64,000 nucleotides of DNA, from NCBI GenBank assembly GCA_024235795.1, contig JACKLR010000001.1, forward strand, positions 744,001 to 808,000. The letters are read 5' to 3'. The number at the start of each line of letters is the position of its first letter. Position 1 is the stretch's first letter. Below, one piece after another: positions 28,193 through 38,212 of this stretch. The notes below the pieces were generated by a model that ran no database searches, was not told the DNA's origin, and saw only the letters and a list, made by a program, of their open reading frames with translations. The position numbers and the translations under genes are program-made. This DNA is from Burkholderiales bacterium. Its GTDB lineage: Bacteria > Pseudomonadota > Gammaproteobacteria > Burkholderiales > Nitrosomonadaceae.

Positions 28193-29395
28193 CAGGGCAA
28201 TCGGGCTTAAATTGCCCCAATAATTTTTAGCAAATAATCATTATCCCAGCCCGCCTTTAATCGTTTTGTTTTTACACCGACCTTTGACATTTTTTCTTTT
28301 TTTATCAGATTCAGAGCAATATGTCTGATAATAGCAAGATTAGCTGCGCTATGGCCTTTGCGTGTTCGATTACTGTCTTCGTCAAAGGCGATATCAAGAA
28401 CCCAGTGTAAATTGTTTTCGATAGCCCAGTGAGCGCGAACAGCATGCTCCAGCTTGATAGGATTGCTGGCGCTTAGACTGCTAATGAAATAACGCGTTTC
28501 CTTGGATATTTTATTTTCTGATTCTCTTGTTGCTGTGACCTCAATGATGCTCTGCAGCCCCGGCCAGGAATGTCGTTCTTTTAACCATGCTATCTCATCT
28601 ATTGCACGAACAGTTCGTGTCTCAATGCGCCCATGTCCACCATCAACTGTTACCTTTGCGGCTTCTGGAGACAGTGACGATGCAAAATATGTGGCAACAT
28701 CTTCATGCAAGCTTCCTTGGTTGCCTTTCAGGCTCAAAACATAATCTGCGTCTTGCTGAATAATCTGCCGGGCTATCTTCTTCTGGCAACCCATCGCATC
28801 AATTGTGATCACGGTTCCTGTAATATCCAAGCGAGAGAGCAGTTTGGGAATGGCCGTAATTTCATTGGATTTGTCATCCACTTGAACCTGACCCAAAACC
28901 AGGCTATTACGCTGCGCCCATGCGCTAACCATATGGATTGCTGCCTTTTTTGAGGCCCTGTCAATGCTACGCCTTATACATTTGCCGTCAATAGCAATGA
29001 TCTCTCCATCAGTCAAACGCGCTAAATCACAAACCCAGTTGGAAAAGCATTCGCTAAATTGCTCGGTGTCTATCACCATGAAAACTTCACCGAAGGTGTC
29101 ATGAGAGGGTATTCCATGTTGCAGACCGAGTAATTCGGTAAACCATGCTTCTTTGGCTTTACCAAATTCTTCTATAGCCACCCAATTGTCCGCTCCACAA
29201 ATAACCGCACAAAGTGAAATAAAAAATATATCTTGGAGTTGATGCTTCTTTTGTCTGTCTACTCTTGGATCTTCAATACTTGAAAAATGATGAATGATTG
29301 AAGCTGTTGGTTTGTCTGTCATTTAAAATCAAAATGATAGAGCTAATACCTCAACTTGTTTCTATTTTCAAGTATTTTTAAGCACGATTGCCCTG
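28193..29395 (-). mobile_element. ISAs1-family insertion sequence, copy 1 (1203 bp)
   Basis: Complete element with terminal inverted repeats: the end at 29395 reads inward CAGGGCAATCGTGCTTAAA and the end at 28193 reads CAGGGCAATCGGGCTTAAA, one mismatch in 19. It carries one transposase gene and is flanked by a perfect 10-bp direct repeat. The second copy at 60482-61702 is the same element with an 18-bp insertion. It sits in the intergenic space between ubiC and recG and interrupts no gene. Confidence 0.95.
28207..29322 (-). CDS. ISAs1-family transposase
   Basis: 371-residue DDE transposase. The N-terminal region HHFSSIEDPRVDRQKKHQL is the DUF4277-like start typical of ISAs1; catalytic residues are visible as D112 in IDGKCIRR, D175 in VITIDAMGCQK and E302 in HWAIENNLHWVLD. 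The frame is intact and the element has perfect ends, so it is likely active. It starts 73 bp inside the element. Confidence 0.95.
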   Translation of the reverse strand: MTDKPTASIIHHFSSIEDPRVDRQKKHQLQDIFFISLCAVICGADNWVAIEEFGKAKEAWFTELLGLQHGIPSHDTFGEVFMVIDTEQFSECFSNWVCDLARLTDGEIIAIDGKCIRRSIDRASKKAAIHMVSAWAQRNSLVLGQVQVDDKSNEITAIPKLLSRLDITGTVITIDAMGCQKKIARQIIQQDADYVLSLKGNQGSLHEDVATYFASSLSPEAAKVTVDGGHGRIETRTVRAIDEIAWLKERHSWPGLQSIIEVTATRESENKISKETRYFISSLSASNPIKLEHAVRAHWAIENNLHWVLDIAFDEDSNRTRKGHSAANLAIIRHIALNLIKKEKMSKVGVKTKRLKAGWDNDYLLKIIGAI

Positions 29396-29405
29396 ACATC
29401 CCAAG
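29396..29405. repeat. Target-site duplication, right flank of IS copy 1
   Basis: ACATCCCAAG, the exact duplicate of 28183-28192. Confidence 0.95.
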
Positions 29406-29437
29406 ACAATGCCTAAAACAGTATCAGGTTGTTCCAT

Positions 29438-31519
29438 TCAAACGCGCAGGTATTCCGTTTTGTCTCCCAGCCAGCGCTGCACATGGCGCTGTGCCGATTG
29501 CGGATAATCGTTGAGCATTTCATCGGCCACGGACTGCGCCGCGGTCAATAATGCGCCATCCTGCTCCAGATCGGCAAAACGCAATAGCGGGATACCGCTC
29601 TGGCGCGCGCCCAGGAATTCACCCGGTCCGCGCAGGTGCAGATCCTGACGCGCAATTTCAAACCCGTCGGTATGTTCAAAAATAATTTTCAGCCGTTTTC
29701 GGGCAATTTCTGACAGCGGTTTCTGGTACATGAGTATGCATACACTGGCGTCAACGCCACGGCCAACGCGCCCGCGCAACTGATGCAGTTGCGACAGCCC
29801 CATGCGCTCGGCATTCTCAATCACCATCAATGACGCGTTTGGCACATCTACACCGACTTCTATCACTGTAGTTGCCACCAGCAGCTGGACTTCCCCGAGT
29901 TTAAAGCGCATCATAATTTCGGTCTTTTCCTGTGCCTGCATTCGCCCGTGCACCAACCCAACGCTTAACTCCGGAAAAGTCCGGCTCAGACAGTCACAGG
30001 TTTCCACAGCTGTTTGCAACTGCAAGGTTTCCGATTCTTCAATCAATGGACATACCCAGTAGACCTGTCTGCCCTGCCGACAGGCCTGCTGTATGCGTGC
30101 CACCACTTCATCTCGGCGGCTGTCGGCGACCAGCTTGGTCACCACCGGCGATCTGCCCGGCGGCAATTCATCGATAATCGACACATCCAGATCGGCAAAA
30201 TAACTCATCGACAGCGTGCGCGGAATCGGCGTGGCGCTCATCATCAGCTGGTGCGGCAGGGTATCGGCTTGCATCCCTTTCATTCGCAGCGCCAACCGCT
30301 GGTGCACGCCAAAACGGTGCTGTTCATCGATAATTGCCAGGCCCAACTGATGAAAACTGACTTGCTCCTGAAACAGCGCATGCGTCCCAACCGCCAGCAT
30401 GGCTGTACCCGACTCAATGGCCGACAATACCGCCTGCCGTTCTTTTTTCTTCTGGCTGCCCGACAACCAGGCCACCTGGATATCCAGCGGCTCAAACCAG
30501 GCGGCCATTTTCTGGAAATGCTGTTCGGCCAGAATCTCGGTCGGCGCCATAATGGCCGCCTGATAACCATTCTCAATGGCCTGTAACGCAGCCATTGCTG
30601 CCACAATCGTCTTGCCGCTGCCGACATCGCCTTGCAGCAGCCGCTGCATCGGATGCCGTGATGCCAGATCACGGCTGATTTCGGCCATCACGCTTTCCTG
30701 CGCTGTTGTCAGCGTGAATGCCAGTTGCGCCTTGAATGTCTTCTGCAGCGTTTTCTTTTGCAGTAATTTCGGAGCCGTCAGGCTGCGCCGCTGGCGGTAA
30801 TGCAGGCGCATTGAAAGCTGTTGCGCGAGTAACTCGTCGAATTTAATCCGCTGCCAGGCCGGATGCGATCGCGTCTGCAGCAGATCAATCCGGGTATCCG
30901 GTGGCGGATAATGCAAAGACAGTATGCTTTGTTTGAATCCGGGTAACTGATTTGTCCTGACGATTTTTTCGGGTATCGTTTCATCCAGTAACGGAGCATG
31001 CAATGGATTGTTCAAAACCTGATGGATCAGTTTGCCCAGTGTCTTTTGCGACAATCCTGCGGTAATGGAATAGACCGGTGTCATGGTAACCGCCAACGGC
31101 TCATCTTCCGCTACGACGCGACATTTTGGATGCACCATTTCCGCACCAAAAAAACCATGCCGCACTTCGCCGAGCAGCCGCACCCGTTTCCCGGTTGCGT
31201 ACGCCTTAATCTGGCTGCCGTAAAAATTCAGCAAACGCATCACCAATACGCCGCTATTATCCGCTATCCGGCACACGAACTGACGCCTGGGTTTTACGAT
31301 GACTTCATGATCAACGATGGTGCCTTCAACCTGCACCGCCCTGCCCTGCGGCGCCTGATCGATGGGAAACAAATGCGTTTCATCCTCATAACGGATGGGC
31401 AAGTGCAGCACCAAATCCATCTCACTGCGAATACCCAGCCGCAGCAGCTTTTCCTGAATCTTCTGGCTGGGTGTCAATGCCTTGATGGATGTCCTGGATG
31501 TAACAGTGCGGCCGGACAC
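29438..31519 (-). CDS. recG: ATP-dependent DNA helicase RecG
   Basis: 693-residue branch-migration helicase that regresses stalled forks and processes recombination intermediates. In order: wedge (OB) domain (about 60-160), helicase domain 1 with Walker A LLQGDVGSGKTIVA and the DEAD-like box IIDEQHRFGV, helicase domain 2 with TTVIEVGVDVPNA and LHQLRGRVGRG, and the RecG-specific C-terminus with LRGPGEFLGARQSG. The start is GTG at 31519. It follows ridA by 59 bp in the same direction, so they may be cotranscribed. Confidence 0.97.
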   Translation of the reverse strand: MSGRTVTSRTSIKALTPSQKIQEKLLRLGIRSEMDLVLHLPIRYEDETHLFPIDQAPQGRAVQVEGTIVDHEVIVKPRRQFVCRIADNSGVLVMRLLNFYGSQIKAYATGKRVRLLGEVRHGFFGAEMVHPKCRVVAEDEPLAVTMTPVYSITAGLSQKTLGKLIHQVLNNPLHAPLLDETIPEKIVRTNQLPGFKQSILSLHYPPPDTRIDLLQTRSHPAWQRIKFDELLAQQLSMRLHYRQRRSLTAPKLLQKKTLQKTFKAQLAFTLTTAQESVMAEISRDLASRHPMQRLLQGDVGSGKTIVAAMAALQAIENGYQAAIMAPTEILAEQHFQKMAAWFEPLDIQVAWLSGSQKKKERQAVLSAIESGTAMLAVGTHALFQEQVSFHQLGLAIIDEQHRFGVHQRLALRMKGMQADTLPHQLMMSATPIPRTLSMSYFADLDVSIIDELPPGRSPVVTKLVADSRRDEVVARIQQACRQGRQVYWVCPLIEESETLQLQTAVETCDCLSRTFPELSVGLVHGRMQAQEKTEIMMRFKLGEVQLLVATTVIEVGVDVPNASLMVIENAERMGLSQLHQLRGRVGRGVDASVCILMYQKPLSEIARKRLKIIFEHTDGFEIARQDLHLRGPGEFLGARQSGIPLLRFADLEQDGALLTAAQSVADEMLNDYPQSAQRHVQRWLGDKTEYLRV

Positions 31520-31578
31520 ATTCGTTTCAATTTATCGTGCAACGTTTTGAACAAAGTATTGCATCGTTTTTGTAGGTT

Positions 31579-31968
31579 CTATCCTTGTATGACCATGACG
31601 GCATCCATTTCGACCAATGCGCCGCGAGGCAATGCCATGACGCCTATTGCTGCGCGCGCAGGGTAAGGCTGATCGAAATAAGTCGCCATGATCTCATTAA
31701 CCAGGGCGAAATGATCGAGATCGGTCAGAAAAATATTCAGCTTTACAATATCGTTCAAACTGCCACCACTCGCCGTCGCAACTGCTTTCAAGTTAAGAAA
31801 TACCTGTTGTATTTGCGCATCGATGCCGTTGACCATCTGCATGGTTGAAGCATCCAAACCGATCTGCCCTGACAAATAAACCGTCTCGCCGCCGCTGACC
31901 TTTACCGCCTGTGAATAGGTACCTATCGCCTCTGGCGCTTGTTGTGTTTGAATAATTTGTTTACTCAT
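31579..31968 (-). CDS. ridA: RidA family reactive-intermediate/imine deaminase
   Basis: 129 residues, the standard length. RidA proteins hydrolyse reactive enamine/imine intermediates such as 2-aminoacrylate. Visible: PEAIGTYSQAVKV, VYLSGQIGLD, the NLKAVATASGG block, and PARAAIGVMALPRGALVEMDAVM, which carries the conserved arginine and glutamate of the active site. Acts as a trimer in the cytoplasm. Placed between the metallophosphoesterase gene and recG in the same direction. Confidence 0.93.
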   Translation of the reverse strand: MSKQIIQTQQAPEAIGTYSQAVKVSGGETVYLSGQIGLDASTMQMVNGIDAQIQQVFLNLKAVATASGGSLNDIVKLNIFLTDLDHFALVNEIMATYFDQPYPARAAIGVMALPRGALVEMDAVMVIQG

Positions 31969-32073
31969 ACGATCCCCTCAAAACTAAAAATATCTGTGAT
32001 TAATTGAATGTGCCAGCTTACCATTATTGAGCGGCGGACGTCATCAGGCGGTTTATATTCATTATTTTTCACC

Positions 32074-34065
32074 TTATTTCTGCAACAGCCAATTCATCAA
32101 AGACGAAGCATGCTGACTCTTGACTTTGACGGGCGTTTCTATCAAATGGGCATATTCACCAATTTTCTTCGCTTGCCCGTCCTTATTTTTTTCTCCGGGT
32201 TCAAACCAGGCTTCACCATTCGCCGCCGTTTTGTTCAATTGCCATTTTTTGCATACTTTTTCCACCCCAACCGGATAAATAGTCAATTGACCTGTTTTAT
32301 CAATTTGTAGCCGTAAAAAGTTTTTGTAATCGGGAATGCTTTGACTGGAAAAAACCTCATTACTGTGCGCGCCGATAAGACTGTTGCTGAGCCACAGATA
32401 AATGCCCATTATCGCGCCGCCAAAAAAACCGCCGATAACAATCATGGCTGCAATAAAACCGATATAACCGATTGCACTTGACCATTCATGAAAATGGATG
32501 GCCAGCAACACCGTGAAAACGAACGAAACAGAATGCAGGGTAAAATGCAAACCTCCCAGTACCGTGCGTGTGATGGCAGCCTGCGTTTTATCCACCACAT
32601 TAACACTTTGCCGGGATGAAGCCGATAGCGATCTTCGCCTAAACCCGTATCTACCGGAATCGGCAAATACGATTAATCCGGCCAGTACGGCAAACAGCAG
32701 CAAGAAAACCCCGGGACTGTTGGCAATCACCTGCGCCGTCCAGCCTGTAGCCCAGAATATGGCGTCAAGCGGTAACAATTGGCCATTACCGGTCAAACCG
32801 TTGGCCTTAAGATCATGAATCAACCCTGCACCCATAGACCGGGATACGCTGTCAAGAATCCACGCAATCAGGAAATACATGCCGCCAGCCAACAGGCAAA
32901 AACGGATATTTTTAAACGGAAACAACAAGCAGTTATCGGCAATGGCTCTCGACTGCGTGCGTTCGGGAAAAACGGCTTCACGTTCACTGTCGCCTTTATG
33001 GTCGCTTCCCGATGGTATGCCTGTCTTGCCGATATGATAATTTTCTGTAGTAATGACTGGCGGGCTATCAGTCATCTGCGGGATGTTTAGCTTATCCGGC
33101 AAATCGTGTGTCGGATAAAGATATGCGCCTCCGCCTCCCGCAATAAAGCGCTGCCTGCCTGTGCCCGCCTCATCAGTATAACGTGCATAGGCATGGAGAT
33201 CGCCTGAAAGGCCGACGATAAAATCATGCCTGTAATTTTGATCCAAATCTTCAATAACCCGTTTCTCAAAATACGCCATATTATCGTACGCATTGCTTCC
33301 TTTCAGCTCGGCATAAACCCAACTGGGTTCAGCCGAACATAAAATCACTTTGGAGCCATTACGCATTCTGTTTCTGGCAATATCTTTAAAATATTCAATT
33401 TGCGCGATATCCACCTCTGCACCCAGCTGAATATCGATTCCCCAGACCCACCAATCATGCGGCAGTTTAATTGCAAAATAACTGCGCGTCTGTTTGGTTT
33501 GCCAACCGCCGATCCAGCGTTTGTGGTGAAACAGGCGAGAAAAACTGACTAATCCGTCATACCAGTCGTGATTTCCCGGTATTGCAAATAATAATGGATT
33601 TTTTCTATCAGAGACCCACGGCAGTGCCGAGCGGTATGGTGCAATCAGGCGGTTTGCATATTCATCTTTGCTGGCAGTTGGATAAACCTGGTCTCCGCCC
33701 ATGATCAGAAACCGCCCACGCTGGGTAAGATACCGCGTTTTACCGTCTTTTTCAGCAACGTCCAGCCGTTCTTCAGCCAACAGGCGCGCCATTGTATACG
33801 TTGAATCCCATCCATCGCCCAGATCGGCGATATAATCGAACCAGATTTCATTGTTCTCGGACAAATCAACATACGGCGGATCATCCAGTTTCGACGCCGC
33901 CTGAATTTGGCGGTTATCAGCATATTTGCCAAATGTATCTGCCAGAATGGCCTTGACAGCGGAATCGAACAATATGCCAGGTCGAAACCAGGCTACCATT
34001 TTTTGTTTTTCAAATCCCAGCGTTTCAGGTTTATCTTCCTGCGGTGTCTGAGGACAATTTGTCAT
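32074..34065 (-). CDS. Membrane-associated metallophosphoesterase
   Basis: 663 residues. The first 360 form a calcineurin-like phosphoesterase: DLGDGWD near 81-87, GGDQVYP at 123, GNHDW at 164 and GDLHAY at 288 are the metal-ligand motifs. Then come about four or five transmembrane helices (roughly 385-580) and a soluble C-terminal tail of 80 residues. There is no N-terminal signal peptide, so the catalytic domain is predicted to be cytoplasmic. Similar large phosphoesterase-membrane proteins are known but uncharacterised; substrate unknown. Confidence 0.82.
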   Translation of the reverse strand: MTNCPQTPQEDKPETLGFEKQKMVAWFRPGILFDSAVKAILADTFGKYADNRQIQAASKLDDPPYVDLSENNEIWFDYIADLGDGWDSTYTMARLLAEERLDVAEKDGKTRYLTQRGRFLIMGGDQVYPTASKDEYANRLIAPYRSALPWVSDRKNPLLFAIPGNHDWYDGLVSFSRLFHHKRWIGGWQTKQTRSYFAIKLPHDWWVWGIDIQLGAEVDIAQIEYFKDIARNRMRNGSKVILCSAEPSWVYAELKGSNAYDNMAYFEKRVIEDLDQNYRHDFIVGLSGDLHAYARYTDEAGTGRQRFIAGGGGAYLYPTHDLPDKLNIPQMTDSPPVITTENYHIGKTGIPSGSDHKGDSEREAVFPERTQSRAIADNCLLFPFKNIRFCLLAGGMYFLIAWILDSVSRSMGAGLIHDLKANGLTGNGQLLPLDAIFWATGWTAQVIANSPGVFLLLFAVLAGLIVFADSGRYGFRRRSLSASSRQSVNVVDKTQAAITRTVLGGLHFTLHSVSFVFTVLLAIHFHEWSSAIGYIGFIAAMIVIGGFFGGAIMGIYLWLSNSLIGAHSNEVFSSQSIPDYKNFLRLQIDKTGQLTIYPVGVEKVCKKWQLNKTAANGEAWFEPGEKNKDGQAKKIGEYAHLIETPVKVKSQHASSLMNWLLQK

Positions 34066-34378
34066 TTTTTAAACCTTTTAATCATAGTGAAGTTGTGAAT
34101 ATTCCAGTACCCAGCATTGCGGGAATAATAACGCACAACGCAAGCGATTGTGTCTTGCCCACATCAAAGTATCAGCCATAACAACGATTTATTCTCTCCG
34201 GTTTGAATCCTATTTCTTGCGCCTATTGCTACAACCATCTTCCGCAGTATTAAAACATTATTATAATCAATAAATTATATGTGCTATACATTTTATGCGA
34301 AAGACATTCATAGAAAAGGGCTTGCTCAGATATAATTGGCGGTCATCAATTTAACATATTCGTCATAAAGCTGTTCCT
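34066..34378. other. Divergent intergenic region upstream of murA
   Basis: 313 bases between divergent genes with no coding frame. It contains a likely murA promoter (see separate entry) and an AT-rich tract at about 34250-34300. Nothing else recognised. Confidence 0.5.
34307..34336 (+). promoter_or_regulatory. Candidate sigma70 promoter of murA
   Basis: A perfect TATAAT at 34331-34336 with TTCATA at 34307-34312 as a -35 (4 of 6), spaced 18 bases, about 40 bases before the murA ATG. Confidence 0.45.
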
Positions 34379-35662
34379 ATGCATAAATCAAAGCCAAAAT
34401 TGATTATTCAGGGTGGAAATCCATTACGTGGAGAAATTCACATTTCGGGTGCAAAGAACGCTGCATTACCCGTTATATGCGCAACATTACTAACGCGAGA
34501 CACCCTTAAGGTTAACAATGTACCCCGGCTGATGGATATCACAACCATGCTGATACTGCTCGAGCAGACAGGCGTTAACATTCATTCCGAAAATCAATCT
34601 GAGGTACTCTTATCCGCAGAAAACCTGACGAATCTGACGGCGCCTTATGAAATGGTAAAAACAATGCGCGCAGCTATTCTTCTGCTTGGACCGTTGTTAG
34701 CACGTGCGGGCGAGGCAAACATTTCCCTGCCGGGGGGTTGCGCCATTGGCATGCGACCCGTTGATCAGCATATTAAAGGCTTGGAAGCGATGGGGGCAGA
34801 AATCTCGATTCAACACGGATATATTCATGCCGTCGCCAAAAAACTGCACGGTGCACGGATTATCATGGATCTTGTCACCGTAACTGGCACAGAAAATCTG
34901 ATGATGGCGGCAACACTCGCGCAAGGCACAACGATTATTGAAAATGCGGCACGTGAACCGGAAGTTATCGATCTGGCCAACTGCCTGATTGCAATGGGTG
35001 CTAAAATCAAAGGTGCGGGCAGTGATATAATCACAGTCGAAGGCGTGCCCGCTTTACGGGGCACCGAATATACCGTTATGCCTGATCGAATTGAAACGGG
35101 CACATTCCTGGCAGCAGCCTGCGCCACAACGGGTGACATATTCCTAAAGGAAACAGATGCCCGGCTTTTGGATGCGGTTCTGGATAAATTGACGGAAAGC
35201 GGCGCAAAAATCAAGACCGGTAATAACTGGATACAGTTAAAAATGACCAAAAGACCCAAGTCAATAACCTTAAGAACGGCACCCTATCCCGCATTCCCAA
35301 CGGATATGCAGGCACAGTTCATGTCGTTAAATTGTATCGCCGATGGAACTGCCGTCATTACAGAAACAATTTTTGAAAATCGTCTGATGCATGTTCAAGA
35401 ATTAAAGCGCATGAATGCAGATATTAAGGTAGAAGGGCATACAGCCATTATTCGCGGCATCCCACAGCTTGATGGCGCCAATGTTATGGCAACCGATTTG
35501 CGCGCTTCCGCCAGCCTTGTCATTGCGGGACTCGTTGCCCAAGGTGAAACCGTTATTGATCGTATTTACCATCTTGATCGCGGTTATGAATCCATCGAGG
35601 ATAAACTCTTACAACTGGGCGCCAAAATTGAACGTGTTGGCCAAGCTGACATACCGAACTGA
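34379..35662 (+). CDS. murA: UDP-N-acetylglucosamine 1-carboxyvinyltransferase (MurA)
   Basis: First committed enzyme of peptidoglycan synthesis; transfers enolpyruvate from PEP to UDP-GlcNAc. 427 residues, slightly longer than the usual 419. The catalytic lysine is K26 in ISGAKNAALP, and the fosfomycin-target cysteine is C121 in LPGGCAIGMRPVDQ, so the protein should be fosfomycin-sensitive. TDLRASASLVIAGL and YHLDRGYESIEDKL mark the C-terminal part. It is a single gene ending in a hairpin terminator. Confidence 0.97.
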   Translation: MHKSKPKLIIQGGNPLRGEIHISGAKNAALPVICATLLTRDTLKVNNVPRLMDITTMLILLEQTGVNIHSENQSEVLLSAENLTNLTAPYEMVKTMRAAILLLGPLLARAGEANISLPGGCAIGMRPVDQHIKGLEAMGAEISIQHGYIHAVAKKLHGARIIMDLVTVTGTENLMMAATLAQGTTIIENAAREPEVIDLANCLIAMGAKIKGAGSDIITVEGVPALRGTEYTVMPDRIETGTFLAAACATTGDIFLKETDARLLDAVLDKLTESGAKIKTGNNWIQLKMTKRPKSITLRTAPYPAFPTDMQAQFMSLNCIADGTAVITETIFENRLMHVQELKRMNADIKVEGHTAIIRGIPQLDGANVMATDLRASASLVIAGLVAQGETVIDRIYHLDRGYESIEDKLLQLGAKIERVGQADIPN

Positions 35663-35713
35663 CATACCGTAGCATCACACAGCGCCAAGGCAATTATAGG
35701 ATCAGATGCAAAC

Positions 35714-35742
35714 AAAAAAACCCCTGAACAACGCAGGGGTTT
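35714..35742. terminator. Bidirectional Rho-independent terminator
   Basis: Stem AAACCCCTG (35718-35726) with CAGGGGTTT (35734-35742), 7-base loop. On the minus strand it is followed by a T-run (the A-run at 35714-35720), so it is strong for the gene at 35807-36427; on the plus strand a weaker AT tract follows, serving murA. Confidence 0.85.
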
Positions 35743-35806
35743 AATTATTTATACTCAGCCAGCTACTATTGTTTCACACAATAGTTCTTATTTTTTATTC
35801 TTTTGT

Positions 35807-36427
35807 TTAGTTTACTTTTGCCTGATTGTAGCTGATAACAAGCACCGCAATGCGTTTATTAAAATCAGAAATCGGTGCAATCAGTAATTTTTTTCCATCC
35901 ACGTCTGATTTAATGGTAATTTTGTGTTCATTGATAACATCTTTAGAGTAAAGATCGCTACCTTTCACATCTTCCAGGCGCTTGTCGGTAGACACAAGCA
36001 GTTCACCGCTTTCGCTGATCAACACGATGCGGTCGGCATTTAATTGTTTAACAATATCATTGAGATACAGGCCAATTTGATCAAGATTATTGCGAATCAG
36101 TTCGCTGCGCACCGCCCATGAAAGCACCTGCCCAAAACGTTCTTCCTCTTGTTTGTACTGCCTGTCGGCATGTTCACGCGCCTGCTGGGTAATCAGCGCA
36201 CGTTCACTTGCAAGTTGCTTACTCATATCTGATTCAACCTTGCCCACAGCGATCTGCTTCCAGGCAAAAACAAAGATAATGATACCTACCAATACAAAGG
36301 CATACTTCATTGGCAACTGCTTTTGCGGAAGTTTCTCCAACACTTCAAACTTCTGACCCAGCATTGAAAACAATGTCGTTGCTTTCGCTTGTAATGATTC
36401 GTTTTGCTTGTTCTGATCCGTCATCAA
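35807..36427 (-). CDS. Membrane-anchored protein with a sensor-like extracytoplasmic domain
   Basis: 206 residues: a short cytoplasmic N-terminus, one transmembrane helix (about 43-60, YAFVLVGIIIFVFAWKQIA), a coiled-coil-prone stretch (65-105) and a C-terminal domain reading DRIVLISESGELLVSTDKR and LLIAPISDFNKRIAVLVISY, which looks like a Cache/PAS-type ligand-sensing domain. There is no signalling output domain, so it would have to act through a partner. I do not recognise a named family. Single gene, convergent with murA. Confidence 0.6.
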   Translation of the reverse strand: MMTDQNKQNESLQAKATTLFSMLGQKFEVLEKLPQKQLPMKYAFVLVGIIIFVFAWKQIAVGKVESDMSKQLASERALITQQAREHADRQYKQEEERFGQVLSWAVRSELIRNNLDQIGLYLNDIVKQLNADRIVLISESGELLVSTDKRLEDVKGSDLYSKDVINEHKITIKSDVDGKKLLIAPISDFNKRIAVLVISYNQAKVN

Positions 36428-36776
36428 TAGCTCCTTGTTTAGGTGACAGGTAAAAAATTCTAATTATCCACTAATCCAAACGGAAGTGAAAGCAGAGCAT
36501 TCTAAAATTAAGTAATGCCAGCACGATGTGTATCAAAATTGATATTCCGGGTTAATAGCAATTTTTTTACTTTTACCTGGCATATAGCATACGCCTTTCA
36601 ACCCGTTTCAAAACCGAACTACTCCGGTTTCCCAATCTGGCAGAAACCATTAACCTCTGCTGCGAAAGTATAGCAAATAAATCGCCAGCCAATTTGTTTT
36701 ATAATTGAAATTATATTTCAACAAACAAGATTATCCGCCTTTCATTATAACAATTTAAAAGGAAAAATAATTCTTA
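36428..36776. other. Divergent intergenic region upstream of argH
   Basis: About 350 bases without a gene; presumably holds divergent promoters. AT-rich just before argH. Nothing else recognised. Confidence 0.45.
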
Positions 36777-38192
36777 GTGGATACCAATAAAAAAACATGG
36801 TCCGGAAGGTTTAGTGAACCCGTTTCCGAACTGGTGGAACGCTATACCGCATCGATTGGCTTTGACTACCGCCTGGCAGAATATGATATACAAGGCTCGT
36901 TGGCGCACGCTCAAATGCTCGCAGCCCAAGACATCATCACTCAGGATGATTTTACTGCCATTAAACAGGGTTTAAAACGAATCAGTGATGAAATTCGCGA
37001 CGGCAAATTTGAATGGTCGCTGCAACTGGAAGACGTGCATTTGAATATCGAGAAACGCCTGACCCAGCTAATCGGCGACGCCGGGAAACGGCTTCATACA
37101 GGCCGCTCAAGAAATGACCAGGTAGCTACCGATATCCGGCTCTATCTCCGTGCTTCCATTGACGAAATAATTGCACTGACACTGTCCATGCAGCTGGCTA
37201 TCGTTAACCTTGCTGAACACCATACCGAAACGGTCATGCCTGGATTCACGCACCTCCAGGTCGCCCAGCCGGTATCATTCGGTCACCACCTAATGGCCTA
37301 TTTTGAAATGCTCAAACGCGATGTTCAACGTTTATCCGACTGCAGAAAGCGTGTTAACCAATTACCTCTTGGAGCAGCTGCACTGGCGGGCACCAGCTAT
37401 CCGATCAATCGCGAACACGTGGCACAATTATTGTCATTTGAGGGCATTTGCGAAAACTCTCTGGACGCTGTTTCTGACAGGGATTTCGCCATCGAATTTG
37501 GCGCCTGCGCTGCTTTAATCATGACACACCTGTCACGCATTTCAGAGGAATTGATTTTGTGGATGAGCCCTGCAGTTGGTTTCATTTCATTAGCTGATCG
37601 ATTTTGCACAGGATCGTCGATTATGCCGCAAAAAAAGAACCCTGATGTGCCAGAACTGGTGCGCGGCAAAACCGGCCGTATTAACGGCCATCTTGTCGCC
37701 TTGCTAACGCTGATGAAAGCACAGCCACTTGCCTATAACAAGGACAACCAGGAAGACAAAGAACCATTATTTGATACCGTTGACACGCTGATTGACACAT
37801 TACGCATCTATACCGACATGTTATCCGGAATAAATGTCAATGCTGAGGCCATGTGCAAAGCCGCTATGCAAGGCTTTGCAACTGCAACCGATCTTGCTGA
37901 TTACCTGGTCAAGAAAGGCATACCCTTTCGGGACGCGCATGAAGTGGTCGCCAAGTCGGTACAGTTTGCCGAACAAAAAGGCTGCGATCTGGACGATCTG
38001 GAGCTCGGCGAATTAAAGCAATTTTCTTCTGAGATAGCATCTGATGTTTTTGCGGTTTTAACCCTGGAAGGCTCTCTGAACAGCCGCGATCATGTCGGCG
38101 GTACAGCACCAGGACAAGTACGCACAGCAATTAAACGCGCTAGAGCCTGGTTAGCCGGAAATAGCAAAACCAACGATCAACAGCAGACCTAG
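36777..38192 (+). CDS. argH: Argininosuccinate lyase
   Basis: Last enzyme of arginine synthesis, splitting argininosuccinate to arginine and fumarate. 471 residues, the family's usual length. Visible: WSGRFSEPVSELVERYTASI, LHTGRSRNDQVATD, TVMPGFTHLQVAQPV, and the signature GSSIMPQKKNPD with the catalytic serine loop. The start is GTG at 36777 with an AGGA 12 bases upstream. Fructosamine kinase follows 20 bp later, likely in one transcript. Confidence 0.97.
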   Translation: MDTNKKTWSGRFSEPVSELVERYTASIGFDYRLAEYDIQGSLAHAQMLAAQDIITQDDFTAIKQGLKRISDEIRDGKFEWSLQLEDVHLNIEKRLTQLIGDAGKRLHTGRSRNDQVATDIRLYLRASIDEIIALTLSMQLAIVNLAEHHTETVMPGFTHLQVAQPVSFGHHLMAYFEMLKRDVQRLSDCRKRVNQLPLGAAALAGTSYPINREHVAQLLSFEGICENSLDAVSDRDFAIEFGACAALIMTHLSRISEELILWMSPAVGFISLADRFCTGSSIMPQKKNPDVPELVRGKTGRINGHLVALLTLMKAQPLAYNKDNQEDKEPLFDTVDTLIDTLRIYTDMLSGINVNAEAMCKAAMQGFATATDLADYLVKKGIPFRDAHEVVAKSVQFAEQKGCDLDDLELGELKQFSSEIASDVFAVLTLEGSLNSRDHVGGTAPGQVRTAIKRARAWLAGNSKTNDQQQT

Positions 38193-38212
38193 CAACGACT
38201 TTCTAAGAAACC

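Noticed and set aside
30014..31666. Long plus-strand frames inside recG and ridA
   Set aside because: Antisense shadows of secure genes with no ribosome-binding sites or domains.
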